Below, piece after piece: positions 1 to 6,933 of a stretch of DNA of 10,657 bases. A program made the position numbers and the translations under genes. A model generated the notes under the pieces. That model did not search any database. It was not told where the DNA came from and saw only the letters and a program-made list of their open reading frames with translations. Positions within the stretch are counted from its first letter, which is position 1. The number at the start of each line of letters is the position of its first letter. This stretch comes from Acidobacteriota bacterium (lineage in GTDB: Bacteria > Actinomycetota > Acidimicrobiia > Spongiisociales > UBA5794): positions 1 to 10,657 of the forward strand of contig JACZST010000043.1 in NCBI GenBank assembly GCA_022574065.1, read 5' to 3'.

Positions 1-1004
1 ACCAATGATCCCGCAAATACCAGCGCCATGATGTTGGGCCACCGTGAGGTCGCTCTGGGGATGCCGAAGTCGGCGAGCTGTTGATCCGTTGGCTCGAAGC
101 GGGTCAGACCGGCGTCCACGAACGATGGTGCCCGGCCATCCACACCCACCGACAGGTCGTAGACCAGCTCTTGGGCCTCAACGTCGAGTGCCAGAAAGGT
201 GAACCATCCTGAGTCGGGGACCCACTCCATGTTGGTGTCGGAGCGCAGGTCGTCGAGCAGCAGGTCGCTCGCGGGTTCCGACCGCTCGATGGTGAGCCCC
301 GTGCCGTGGAGCAACTCGGGACGCTCCGGCGTGAGCAGGAACACGTCTGCCTCGATGATGTCGGTATCGGGTAGGGCCCCATGCAAGATGTGGAGCGGCA
401 CCCATGGGCGATCGGTAGGGATGGTGATCTGCACCGGGATCCCATCTCCGGAGATGAACCCATCGTCTTCTGCTGCGGAGGCATCGAACCGAGCCGCCAG
501 GAAATAGGGCGATCGGGAACCGTAGAAGTCGAGCATGTGCTGGGTTTCGGGTCCCTCGGGGAGGTTGAACCCGTTGGCATTCACCCACTCCAGCACGTCA
601 GCGCCCCCGCCCTTGAGCACAACAACGTCGAGCGAGTCGATGCGGGTGCGCAACACGACCTCCGCACCGTCTTCTGCGCCCAATGCGGCGAGAGTTGTGA
701 GCGCAAACGGTGGCGCGGGATTCACCTCGAGCCCGAGCCGCTGCAGGGTCCAGTCACCGGCGCGGGTGACGTCGGTGGGCTCAGCGGGAAGCGGGATGAT
801 CGATCCGAACGACTCAACATCACCCTGGAAGGTGAAATTGGTGATGTAACGCTCGATGCCGTCCTCCCAGGCGACGAACGTCGTGGTCTTCTGGAGACGA
901 ACCGCTCCGCTCGCCGAGACCAGGAACCCGCAGGCGAGGGCGGCGGGTGCGGCAACGAACAGTGAGGCGAGCAAGGCTGCGGTGAAAGCGACGATCCGGC
1001 GCAT
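1..1004 (-). CDS. Secreted DUF2330-family protein (3' end beyond the window)
   Basis: An open frame runs from an ATG at 1004 leftward off the window edge, giving about 334 visible residues with no stop. The start has a clear SD (GAGGAG, six bases upstream). Residues 1-26 form a signal peptide ending ALA, followed by a Cys-Gly pair, as is usual in DUF2330 proteins. The next part fits that family: a beta-rich stretch (KTTTFVAWEDGIERY, then GDVESFGSIIPLP), then LEWVNANGF and a YFLAARF strand. The last visible residues (NIMALVFAGSLV) are turning hydrophobic and may begin the C-terminal membrane anchor seen in many members. Function is unknown; an extracytoplasmic location is likely. The methyltransferase gene is divergent, 143 bp away. 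The family call comes from remembered sequence pattern, not a search. Confidence 0.7.
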   Translation of the reverse strand, partial: MRRIVAFTAALLASLFVAAPAALACGFLVSASGAVRLQKTTTFVAWEDGIERYITNFTFQGDVESFGSIIPLPAEPTDVTRAGDWTLQRLGLEVNPAPPFALTTLAALGAEDGAEVVLRTRIDSLDVVVLKGGGADVLEWVNANGFNLPEGPETQHMLDFYGSRSPYFLAARFDASAAEDDGFISGDGIPVQITIPTDRPWVPLHILHGALPDTDIIEADVFLLTPERPELLHGTGLTIERSEPASDLLLDDLRSDTNMEWVPDSGWFTFLALDVEAQELVYDLSVGVDGRAPSFVDAGLTRFEPTDQQLADFGIPRATSRWPNIMALVFAGSL

Positions 1005-1147
1005 GGGTATCTCCTCGGTGGCTTGCTCGGTTGGACGGACGGACCCGCCTGCGAGGTTCCCTACGCCGGGCTCTGCGTTTGGGCGCCCACCGATAGGCGA
1101 CCGGGTCGAGCCTGGAATCGGCGCCGCGGACTCTTCGTTGTTCGGGT

Positions 1148-1933
1148 GTGGCCCCTTCCCGCCGGCATGGAATCCAGCCCGACCCGTTCGACGCCCTCGC
1201 GTCGACGTGGTGGGACGAATCCGGGGTATTACACGGGCTCGGCGTGCTGCTGGCTCCGGTTCGGGTCCCCTTCGTCGTCGGAGTCCTCCGAGCTGAGCTC
1301 GGGCCAGGTGCGCATCGTGTTCTCGATCTCGGATCGGGAGGAGGCCTCCTCGGCGCAGCCCTCGATGACAACGACTTCACCGTGGTTGCGCTCGATCCGT
1401 CGCTGGCGTCGCTGGGCGCCGGGAAGACCCACGGCGACTCGACGGGCTCCGGGATTCGGTTCGTCGGCGGGGTGGGCGAGCGCCTCCCTTTTGCCGACGT
1501 CTCCTTCGACGCCGTGGTGTGCATGGAGGTTCTCGAGCACGTACGCGACCCCGCCGCTGTGGTGGGCGAGGCTGCCAGGGTGCTGCGCCCCGGCGGTGTG
1601 TTCATCTTCTCGGGCCCGAACCGGACCGTCGTCAACCGCGTCGGCCTGGTCTTCGTGGCCCAGGACCTCCTGGGTGTGGTGCCGCGGGGCACCCATCGAT
1701 GGAATCGACTCATCCGACCCGACGAGATGGACCGCTACATGCGGGCCTCTGGCATTGAACCGGGCCAGGTCCTCGGAGTTGGTATCCAGTGGCGAGACCT
1801 CCCGTTGGCAGCGCTGGCCGTCGTCGGCCTGCTGATTCGGCGTCTCACCTATCCGGAGGCGGCACGGCGGATCCACCTCGCCACCGGCACCGGCACGTCG
1901 GTGGCCTATCAGGGGTTCGGCCGGCGAAGATAG
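1148..1933 (+). CDS. UbiG-like class I SAM-dependent O-methyltransferase
   Basis: This 261-residue protein has the whole class I methyltransferase core: motif I VLDLGSGGG (58-66), the acidic loop ALDPS (81-85), ERLPF (111-115), motif II FDAVVCMEVLEHV (120-132) and RVLRPGG (144-150). Three further matches point to UbiG (polyprenyl-hydroxyphenol / demethylubiquinol O-methyltransferase) rather than a generic enzyme: FDALASTWWDESG near the N-terminus, VPRGTHRWNRLIRP (178-191), and the closing SVAYQGFGR. Actinobacteria normally make menaquinone, so the substrate may be another isoprenoid quinone or phenol; no quinone genes lie nearby. The GTG at 1148 is the only usual start codon between the upstream in-frame TAG (1094-1096) and the conserved N-terminus. 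No clear SD precedes it. Confidence 0.8.
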   Translation: MAPSRRHGIQPDPFDALASTWWDESGVLHGLGVLLAPVRVPFVVGVLRAELGPGAHRVLDLGSGGGLLGAALDDNDFTVVALDPSLASLGAGKTHGDSTGSGIRFVGGVGERLPFADVSFDAVVCMEVLEHVRDPAAVVGEAARVLRPGGVFIFSGPNRTVVNRVGLVFVAQDLLGVVPRGTHRWNRLIRPDEMDRYMRASGIEPGQVLGVGIQWRDLPLAALAVVGLLIRRLTYPEAARRIHLATGTGTSVAYQGFGRRR

Positions 1934-2163
1934 CGATCACGGGGTGTCGGCTCATCACAGGTCCCGTGTGGCGAGGTTGGCTGCGGGGTCGGCCTCGAGG
2001 GCGACGATGAGCAGGGAGTAGAGCGGGCCGCGTGCTGAGGTAAAGGACGATGGTGGGCCGGGGGAACGGGCCGGCGACCGGGACCGATTGAAGCGAACCG
2101 ATGGACGGCTCCGGAGTGCTCGAAACCGCCGGCGCCGGTCGATCGCCCCGGGCTATTTGTTGG

Positions 2164-2203
2164 CTAGTCATGACTAGTGCCAAATCCCCCGATCGGACTA
2201 GTC
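2164..2203. promoter_or_regulatory. Cluster of CTAGTC/GACTAG palindromes, possible operator
   Basis: A perfect 14-bp palindrome, CTAGTCATGACTAG, lies at 2164-2177. A perfect 8-bp palindrome, GACTAGTC, lies at 2196-2203. They share the CTAGTC/GACTAG half-site, and their centres are 29 bp apart. The cluster sits about 155-195 bp upstream of the pilin start, in AT-richer non-coding DNA. Two related palindromes in one intergenic region suggest a binding site for a dimeric regulator. The factor and target are unknown. Confidence 0.35.
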
Positions 2204-2325
2204 ACCTGGAATCCCTTTCGCCATATGGTCTGAGCCCCGCGTTGTTCCCTCGATCGCTCCCTCGCCGTTCGATGAGGATGCCGATTTTGGGACGGACGAC
2301 CTATGGGCGGCTGGGGCAACCTCGG

Positions 2326-2331
2326 TACACT
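2326..2331 (+). promoter_or_regulatory. Possible -10 element of the pilin gene
   Basis: TACACT fits the actinobacterial TANNNT -10 pattern and would start transcription near 2338, giving a leader of about 20 nt that includes the GAGGG ribosome site at 2346-2350. No good -35 box is visible at the usual spacing, so the call is weak. Confidence 0.3.
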
Positions 2332-2357
2332 CCTGTCCAAGATCCGAGGGAAATTTG

Positions 2358-2537
2358 GTGAACTTCGTTCGAAGGGTCTGGGCAAGGATTGTGGATGTTC
2401 GAGGGGCCAGCATGGTCGAGTACGCCCTGCTCATCGGACTGATCGCATTGATCGTGATCGCCGGAGCCATCCTCCTCGGCGACTCGCTCGTCTCCGACTT
2501 CTCCGAGTTCGGTAGCGAGGTCGAAAACGCTCCGTAA
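2358..2537 (+). CDS. Flp/Tad-type (type IVb) pilin precursor
   Basis: This 59-residue protein has the hallmark of Flp pilins: a short basic leader, then the prepilin peptidase site RG|ASMVEY with Gly16 at -1 and Glu-Tyr at +5/+6, followed at once by a hydrophobic helix (ALLIGLIALIVI, then AGAILLG). The mature pilin would be about 43 residues, normal for Flp. GTG at 2358 is chosen because the SD GAGGG (2346-2350) sits seven bases before it; the TTG one codon earlier would be too close. No tad or cpa secretion genes, prepilin peptidase or pseudopilins are in the window, so assembly would depend on machinery encoded elsewhere. It is convergent with msrA. Confidence 0.85.
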   Translation: MNFVRRVWARIVDVRGASMVEYALLIGLIALIVIAGAILLGDSLVSDFSEFGSEVENAP

Positions 2538-2581
2538 CGGTCCCTGCCCCACCCGACATCACGGGCGATCGATCATGGGAT

Positions 2582-2598
2582 GACGGTCAGCTACCGTC
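2582..2598. terminator. Small hairpin between convergent pilin and msrA genes
   Basis: GACGGT (2582-2587) and ACCGTC (2593-2598) form a perfect 6-bp stem with a 5-base loop, placed where the two genes meet and overlapping the msrA stop codon. No T tract follows on either strand, so this is at best a weak or factor-assisted terminator. Confidence 0.25.
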
Positions 2599-3249
2599 GG
2601 TGTCGACTCCAAGGCCCACCGAGCAGGCAACTCCCGTGCCCTCGAGGCCGCAGTACCCGTTTGGGTTCTTCGCAAGGTATTGCTGGTGGTATTCCTCGGC
2701 GTAATAAAACGGCCCAGCCTCTGCTATCTCGGTCGTGATCGGCCCGTACCCGGACTCGGCCAGCCGCCCGCCGTAGTCGTCGCGCGACTCCTTGGCCTCG
2801 GCAAGCTGCTCGGGTGTCTTCGTGTATATCGCCGATCGGTACTGCGTGCCACGGTCGTTGCCCTGACGCATTCCCTGGGTCGGATCGTGGGCCTCCCAGA
2901 AGGTGGCGAGCAGCTTCTCGTAGGGCAAGGACTCGGGGTCAAAGACGACGATGACCGCCTCGGTGTGGCCGGTCAACCCCGAGCAGACGTCGGCGTAGGT
3001 GGGGTTCTTGGTCACCCCGCCGGCGTAGCCGACGGCAGTCGTAACCACGCCTGGGATCGTCCAGAACTCGCGCTCGGCGCCCCAGAAACAACCCATCCCA
3101 AAGTAGGCGATCTCGCTGCCCTCGGGGAAGGGAGGGACGATCGAGGTCGCGTTGACGAAGTGGGTGCCCGAGACGGGGATCGCCTCGGTGCGGTCGGGCA
3201 GTGCCTTCTCTGTACTCGGCAGGGTGGTCTTGCGTCGTGATGTGAACAT
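2587..3249 (-). CDS. msrA: Peptide-methionine (S)-S-oxide reductase MsrA, long form
   Basis: The enzyme reduces methionine-S-sulfoxide in proteins and in free methionine, using thioredoxin to recycle. The 220-residue product shows the active site GCFWG with catalytic Cys54, the core strings GYAGG, NPTYADVCSGLTGHTEAV and QGNDRGTQYRSAIY, and the C-terminal GYCG...ACS with resolving cysteines 200 and 209. This two-resolving-Cys layout and the long N-terminal arm (ALPDRTEAIPV) match the enterobacterial type, not the short mycobacterial MsrA. ATG 3249 is chosen because residues align from the first codons with the known long form. The frame stays open upstream and an ATG at 3273 is possible, but the upstream extension is unlike any MsrA. 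There is no SD; a -10-like TAACGT lies ten bases upstream. No msrB is nearby. Confidence 0.95.
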   Translation of the reverse strand: MFTSRRKTTLPSTEKALPDRTEAIPVSGTHFVNATSIVPPFPEGSEIAYFGMGCFWGAEREFWTIPGVVTTAVGYAGGVTKNPTYADVCSGLTGHTEAVIVVFDPESLPYEKLLATFWEAHDPTQGMRQGNDRGTQYRSAIYTKTPEQLAEAKESRDDYGGRLAESGYGPITTEIAEAGPFYYAEEYHQQYLAKNPNGYCGLEGTGVACSVGLGVDTDGS

Positions 3250-3259
3250 GGTCCGATCA

Positions 3260-3265
3260 ACGTTA
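3260..3265 (-). promoter_or_regulatory. Possible -10 element of msrA (leaderless-type start)
   Basis: Read on the minus strand, TAACGT lies ten bases before the msrA ATG, where transcription would begin at or very near the start codon. It comes right after the terminator of the upstream gene, so msrA would have its own promoter. No strong -35 is visible. Confidence 0.35.
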
Positions 3266-3287
3266 CCCATCACCGGTGTGTTCCGCA

Positions 3288-3324
3288 GAAGAAAAGCAAG
3301 AGCCGCCTGGACCAGAGGCGGCTC
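3288..3324 (-). terminator. Intrinsic terminator of the Ig-like protein gene
   Basis: A perfect 9-bp GC-rich stem (arms 3316-3324 and 3300-3308, GAGCCGCCT and its complement) has a 7-base loop. On the minus strand it is followed directly by TTGCTTTTCTTC, a U-rich tract. It begins 26 bp after the stop of the Ig-like protein gene and separates that gene from msrA on the same strand. Confidence 0.85.
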
Positions 3325-3349
3325 CCGCTCAGTGGATAGGTGGTGAGGA

Positions 3350-4318
3350 TCAGTGTTCCTCGCCGCCTCCCTCTTCCTCCCCGCCGTCTCCCTCTTCTTC
3401 GCCCTCACCACCCGTGTGGGTGAAGGCAAAGACCTTGCGATCGCCTTCGCTCGACTCGATGACGACCTCGAACGTCTTCCCGACCGGGGCTTCCCAGAAG
3501 GTGACCTTGGCGCTCCACTGGCCGTCGCCGTTGGCCTTGGTCGAGGTCCCGCCATACGGGGACTCGATCCAGATCTTGGTGCCCGGAGTCGCCGTCCCGA
3601 AGAACACGTCGTACGGCGGGTTCTCTCCGCAGGATCCGTACTTCTGGTTGGCGGAGAACTCGACGAACCCCGGCTCGTCCTCGCCTCCGTCTTCCTTTTC
3701 GTCCTCTTCCTCGGCCTTGGGCGGGTCGTAGTACAAGGTCACCGAGTCGTCGGCCTTGTTGCCGGCGGCGTCGGTCGCTACGAAGCCGACGATGTTCTTG
3801 CCGGGGGACAGGACCAGGGCAATTCGCCAATGCTCCCCGTCGACCTGGGCGCTGAACTGGCCACGGGTCACGGTGGAACCTGGCTCGACGTACCCCTCGA
3901 AGGTCACCACCTTGTTGTCGAAGTGGGTTCCGTTGGCCGGGGAGAGAATCTCAAAGCCGGGAGGAGTCGTATCCGGCTCCTCGGCCTGCTCGTCGTCCTT
4001 GTCCTGCTGCTCCTCTTTGGCCTGTTCGTCGTCCTGAGTGGCTTCTTCGTCCTGGACCGCCTCTTCCTCATGGTCGGCGGCCTCATTCTCGTCCTGAGTG
4101 GCCTCTTCGTCGCCGGTCGCTTCTTCCTCGTGGTCGCCCTCTTCCTCGGAATCGACCTCGGGGGTCGGCTCCTCGGCGGGCTCTTCGTAGATCTCTTCAG
4201 CCGGTGCGGCACCTTCGTCCGACGAGCCGAGCGAGCCGACCGCAGCGAGGGCCATGCCCCCGCCGAGGACGAGTACAAAGGCGAGACCGAAGATTGCCAG
4301 CTGTCGTTTCCAGAGCAT
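3350..4318 (-). CDS. Secreted or anchored protein with acidic repeat linker and two Ig-like domains
   Basis: This is a 322-residue protein. Residues 1-25 are a signal peptide or signal anchor (MLWKRQLAIFGLAF..., ending ALA). Residues 33-117 are a strongly acidic, probably disordered linker holding two 20-residue tandem repeats. Residues 118-198 look like a bacterial Ig-like domain of the glucodextranase-B type (PPGFEILSPANGTHF at the start, ATDAAGNKADDSVTLYY at the end). After a second acidic hinge (203-215), residues 217-302 form a second beta-sandwich candidate containing one Cys. The tail is Glu/Gly only, ending GGGEEH. The start is firm: ATG with AGGAGGAG just upstream. No sortase signal or catalytic motif is visible, so a surface adhesion, spacer or ion-binding role is only a guess. 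The gene has its own terminator and is divergent from nif3. Confidence 0.75.
   Translation of the reverse strand: MLWKRQLAIFGLAFVLVLGGGMALAAVGSLGSSDEGAAPAEEIYEEPAEEPTPEVDSEEEGDHEEEATGDEEATQDENEAADHEEEAVQDEEATQDDEQAKEEQQDKDDEQAEEPDTTPPGFEILSPANGTHFDNKVVTFEGYVEPGSTVTRGQFSAQVDGEHWRIALVLSPGKNIVGFVATDAAGNKADDSVTLYYDPPKAEEEDEKEDGGEDEPGFVEFSANQKYGSCGENPPYDVFFGTATPGTKIWIESPYGGTSTKANGDGQWSAKVTFWEAPVGKTFEVVIESSEGDRKVFAFTHTGGEGEEEGDGGEEEGGGEEH
4016..4135 (-). repeat. Tandem 60-bp repeat encoding a 20-residue acidic unit
   Basis: Codons 62-81 and 82-101 of the Ig-like protein encode two near-identical units, DHEEEATGDEEATQDENEAA and DHEEEAVQDEEATQDDEQAK. The DNA copies are also alike (GTCCTGAGTGGC begins the equivalent part of each on the plus strand), pointing to recent duplication. 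The unit number probably varies between strains. Confidence 0.8.
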
Positions 4319-4479
4319 CGTCTCCTCCTGCTACGCATCGTGGTTGATGACTACTATCAGGGGTTACACGCAGCAGGGTGCGGCGAGGTTTATCCCGATT
4401 CGATCCGATCCGCGAGTAGCGCGCGCCGCGGGTCGTGGACGGCCCCGCCCCGGTCGAGAAACGTATCCACTGACCCCGT

Positions 4480-4485
4480 TACCAT
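4480..4485 (+). promoter_or_regulatory. Possible -10 element of the nif3 operon (leaderless-type start)
   Basis: TACCAT ends eight bases before the nif3 ATG, and there is no SD between them. The layout fits a leaderless transcript. The -35 region is not recognisable. Confidence 0.35.
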
Positions 4486-4493
4486 CGCCGACG

Positions 4494-5594
4494 ATGCCGC
4501 TGACCGTCGACTCCGTAGGCAAAGAGATTGACGCCTTCGCACCGCGCGAGGGCGCCGCAGGCTGGGACCCCGTCGGGCTTCAGATCGGCGATGCCGCGGC
4601 GTCGGTGGAGACGATCGCCGTCTGTCACGAGGTCACAGAGAGCGTGGTCGCCGCGTTGGAGTTGGCGCCGGTTGACCTGATCGTGACCTATCACCCCTTG
4701 CTGTTGGAGGCGACGCGGTCGCTCACCGCCGGACCGACGCCGGCGGGAAGGGCATATCGGCTGTCACGGCTGGGATCGAGCCTCATCGTCGTCCACACCG
4801 CGTTCGATTCGGCGCCAGGTGGGACCGCCGATGCGCTCGCCGCCGCGGTAGGGCTGGACCAGCCGACCGGGTTTTTCCCTGCGTGGCGTTCGGAGGCGCT
4901 CAAGGTGGTCACGTTCGTCCCCACGTCCCATCTCGAGGCGGTCGCCGATGCGATGAGCGAAGCCGGCGCGGGCAACATCGGTAACTACACCGGCTGCTCG
5001 TTCCGCATCGAAGGAGTGGGTACGTTCGTCCCGGGAACCGGCGCCGAGCCGTTCACCGGCGAGCGGGGGGAGATGAATGCCCGGGCAGAGGTTCGCATCG
5101 AGATGGTTGCCGACGCTCACCACAGGGACGCCGTCGTCGAGGCCCTGGTGGCGGCGCATCCGTACGAGACCCCCGCCTTCGACGTGTTCGCCGTGCAGTC
5201 CAGCAGCGCCATGATCGGGCGGGTCGGGACGTTGGAGTCCGCCATCGCTTTCGGGGACTTGGCCGGCACCGTCGCCGACACGCTCGACACCACAGTGCGG
5301 GGCGCGGGAACCGCCAAGGATGTGGAACGCGTCGCCGTCCTTCCGGGGTCAGGCGGGAGCGCGATCGTCGCGGCGCTAGAGGCCGGTGCCGACGTGCTCG
5401 TCACCGGCGACGTGCGCCACCACGAGGCACGCCGGGCCGTCGATCTCGGACTTTCGGTGATCGACGCCGGGCATGCGGCAACGGAGCGCCCTGGAGTACG
5501 GGCTCTGTACGATCTCGTCTCCGGAATCGGCCCGGACACGGTCGATCTCACCTTCATCGATCCGAACCCCTGGGAGGAAGCGTGGAGGAGTTGA
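4494..5594 (+). CDS. Nif3-like dinuclear metal centre protein with PII-like insert
   Basis: This 366-residue protein is the YqfO-length form of the Nif3/YbgI family, which forms toroidal hexamers with a two-metal site; its biochemical role is still unsettled. The N-terminal half has DPVGLQIG (25-32), DLIVTYHPLLL (61-71) and VVHTAFDSAPGG (99-110). Residues about 136-234 are the PII/CutA-like insert (VVTFVPTSHL, then AHPYETPAFDVFAV). The C-terminal half has DVLVTGDVRHHEA (300-312) and IDAGHAATE (323-331). Metal ligands by family analogy are His67, Asp105, His327 and Glu331, but the first His of the usual HHP motif is Tyr66. ATG 4494 is chosen because the family starts there; the frame is open further upstream, but that part reads as noise. 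The last 13 bp overlap the zinc-ribbon gene. Confidence 0.9.
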   Translation: MPLTVDSVGKEIDAFAPREGAAGWDPVGLQIGDAAASVETIAVCHEVTESVVAALELAPVDLIVTYHPLLLEATRSLTAGPTPAGRAYRLSRLGSSLIVVHTAFDSAPGGTADALAAAVGLDQPTGFFPAWRSEALKVVTFVPTSHLEAVADAMSEAGAGNIGNYTGCSFRIEGVGTFVPGTGAEPFTGERGEMNARAEVRIEMVADAHHRDAVVEALVAAHPYETPAFDVFAVQSSSAMIGRVGTLESAIAFGDLAGTVADTLDTTVRGAGTAKDVERVAVLPGSGGSAIVAALEAGADVLVTGDVRHHEARRAVDLGLSVIDAGHAATERPGVRALYDLVSGIGPDTVDLTFIDPNPWEEAWRS

Positions 5595-6292
5595 CAAGTC
5601 TGGCCGACTTGCTCGATCTGCAGCAGGTAGACAGTCAGATCGATCGCCTCATCGAGCAGCGGCAGAACCTCCCTGCACTCGATGAGTACAGAAGTGCCGA
5701 TGTCACCCTGCGCCGCCTTGTGGCCGAAGGCGAAGCCGCCGCTGAGCAGATGAAGGAGACCGGGCGCTCGCTTGACAGAACCAACGGCGAGCTCGAGATC
5801 GCCAGGGCCAAGGCTGACACGGAAGAGAATCGGCTGTATGCCGGTGGCCTGTCCGCCCGCGATGCCGGCTACCTGAGGCAGGAGGTCGAGATGCTCCGTA
5901 CCCAGGTCTCCGGGATGGAGGACGAAGTCCTGGAGATGATGGAGGCGCAGGAGAATGAGGAGGCGGAGTCGGACCGGCTCGATGGCCTGGTCGAAGCTGC
6001 CAAGGCCAACAAGCAGGGGCTCGAAGCCGCCATCAAGACCGAATGGGGGCGGATCGACGCTGAGATCGAGGCCAAGGAGGGCCGCAAGGCAGAGATCGTA
6101 CCGCTGGTGGCTGAGGACGTGCTCGTTCTGTATACGGAGCTGCGATCCACCAGGGAGGGACAGGTCGTGGGGGCGCTCACCGACAGGGTTTGTGGCGCCT
6201 GCCATCTCAGGCTGTCGGCAACCGAAGAGCGTGACGCCCTCCGGGAGGATCCACCGCGCTGTGTGCACTGTAGGGCGATCCTCGTCCCATAG
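5582..6292 (+). CDS. C4 zinc-ribbon coiled-coil protein (zf-RING_7 family)
   Basis: This 236-residue protein has two parts. Residues about 8-175 are a long charged coiled coil rich in Glu, Ala, Arg and Lys. Residues 204-230 carry a zinc ribbon with CGAC (204-207) and CVHC (227-230). This is the family of Helicobacter HP0958/FlgZ (PF02591, formerly DUF164); family members are thought to act as RNA- or protein-binding adaptors. Pairing with nif3 is a common actinobacterial arrangement. The GTG start lies inside the end of nif3 (13-bp overlap) and has GGAGGA just upstream within nif3, so translation is probably coupled. The exact role in this organism is unknown. Confidence 0.85.
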   Translation: MEELTSLADLLDLQQVDSQIDRLIEQRQNLPALDEYRSADVTLRRLVAEGEAAAEQMKETGRSLDRTNGELEIARAKADTEENRLYAGGLSARDAGYLRQEVEMLRTQVSGMEDEVLEMMEAQENEEAESDRLDGLVEAAKANKQGLEAAIKTEWGRIDAEIEAKEGRKAEIVPLVAEDVLVLYTELRSTREGQVVGALTDRVCGACHLRLSATEERDALREDPPRCVHCRAILVP

Positions 6293-6348
6293 GGGGTGCC
6301 GAACATGACGTGTGCTCCGGGCCGGGCGTGCAAACATGAACCGCCGAC

Positions 6349-6933
6349 GTGGGATTTGCCAGCGTGGCTCCGCCCGCCGGTGGCTTCCTCGGCACCCCGC
6401 TAGTGCTGCTATGGCATGCGGGGGCCACGATTGCGTTCACCAGGTATTCATTTCGCGATCCGCAGATGGACCTTCGGTTCCTCGTCGTCGGCGCCGTTCT
6501 CCCCGATCTCATCGATACCCCGATCGGCTTCGCCGTGTGGCCCTCTGTGCAAAACGTCCGGCTGGCTGCACACTCCTTGTTGTTCGCCGCCCTGATCATG
6601 ACGGTCGTGTTGCTATTGACCCGGCGCGGGCGGCCCCGCAAGCGGTGGATGCCGGTGGCGATCGGGGTGCTGCTCCATCAGGTGTTCGATGCCATGTGGC
6701 GGCAGCCCGAGACGTTGTGGTGGCCGTTCCAGGGTTGGGAGTTCTCGTCGACCGGTTATGCCACCGTTTCCGAATACCTGACCTGGCTGGTGACCGACCC
6801 CACGACGTGGCTGCTGGAGGCGGTCGGGCTCGCCTACCTGGTGTTCCTGGCCTACCGATCCAACCTCACTCACCGGGCCACGTTGGCTGCGTTCTTCAAG
6901 ACGGGTCGGGTTCAGGCACCGATTGGTCGCTGA
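6349..6933 (+). CDS. Membrane-bound metal-dependent hydrolase, YdjM/DUF457-like
   Basis: This is a 194-residue polytopic membrane protein. Histidines and acids sit where the DUF457/YdjM family places them: WHAGATIAFT (His23), GAVLPDLID (48-56), RLAAHSLL (His75) and LLHQVFDAMW (His110, Asp114). About four hydrophobic segments are visible (near 13-30, 76-91, 102-112 and 153-169). The family is predicted to use a metal ion in the membrane; substrates are mostly unknown. GTG 6349 is the first possible start after an in-frame TGA at 6337; GTG 6364 is an alternative, and neither has an SD. It lies 56 bp after the zinc-ribbon gene, so it may share that transcript. Its last 38 bp overlap the convergent TauE half gene. 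Confidence 0.6.
   Translation: MGFASVAPPAGGFLGTPLVLLWHAGATIAFTRYSFRDPQMDLRFLVVGAVLPDLIDTPIGFAVWPSVQNVRLAAHSLLFAALIMTVVLLLTRRGRPRKRWMPVAIGVLLHQVFDAMWRQPETLWWPFQGWEFSSTGYATVSEYLTWLVTDPTTWLLEAVGLAYLVFLAYRSNLTHRATLAAFFKTGRVQAPIGR

Larger units (their letters stand above)
1934..2357. other. 424-bp intergenic region without a convincing gene
   Basis: No frame here has a good start, an RBS and a recognisable product together. The only protein-like hint is on the minus strand just after the methyltransferase. A frame ending at TGA 1957-1955 reads GPLYSLLIVALEADPAANLA before its last residues, but it turns into Arg/Pro/Ser-rich noise within about 30 codons and has no start. It could be the decayed tail of a lost gene, or chance. 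The right half holds a cluster of CTAGTC/GACTAG palindromes and the leader of the pilin gene. Confidence 0.5.

Noticed and set aside
820..1876. Minus-strand open frames across the methyltransferase gene.
   Set aside because: They are Arg/Pro-rich, without domains, opposite a gene with complete family motifs.
1955..2050. Minus-strand protein-like tail containing ALYSLL-type and ALEADPAANLA residues ending at TGA 1957-1955.
   Set aside because: It is too short, has no start or RBS, and the frame degrades upstream. It could be a gene remnant but cannot be supported.
2101..2361. Plus-strand 86-codon frame before the pilin.
   Set aside because: No RBS or motif, it contains the palindrome cluster, and it overlaps the pilin start.
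3353..4531. Long plus-strand open frame (392 codons) rich in Leu, Val and Phe opposite the Ig-like gene.
   Set aside because: It is the antisense of Glu/Asp-rich codons (GAG to CTC, GAC to GTC, GAA to TTC), which makes false hydrophobic stretches. The minus-strand gene has an SD, signal peptide, domains and terminator.
5117..6337. Minus-strand 406-codon frame across nif3 and the zinc-ribbon gene.
   Set aside because: Both plus-strand genes are recognisable families with an overlapping coupled start; the antisense frame shows no motif or RBS.
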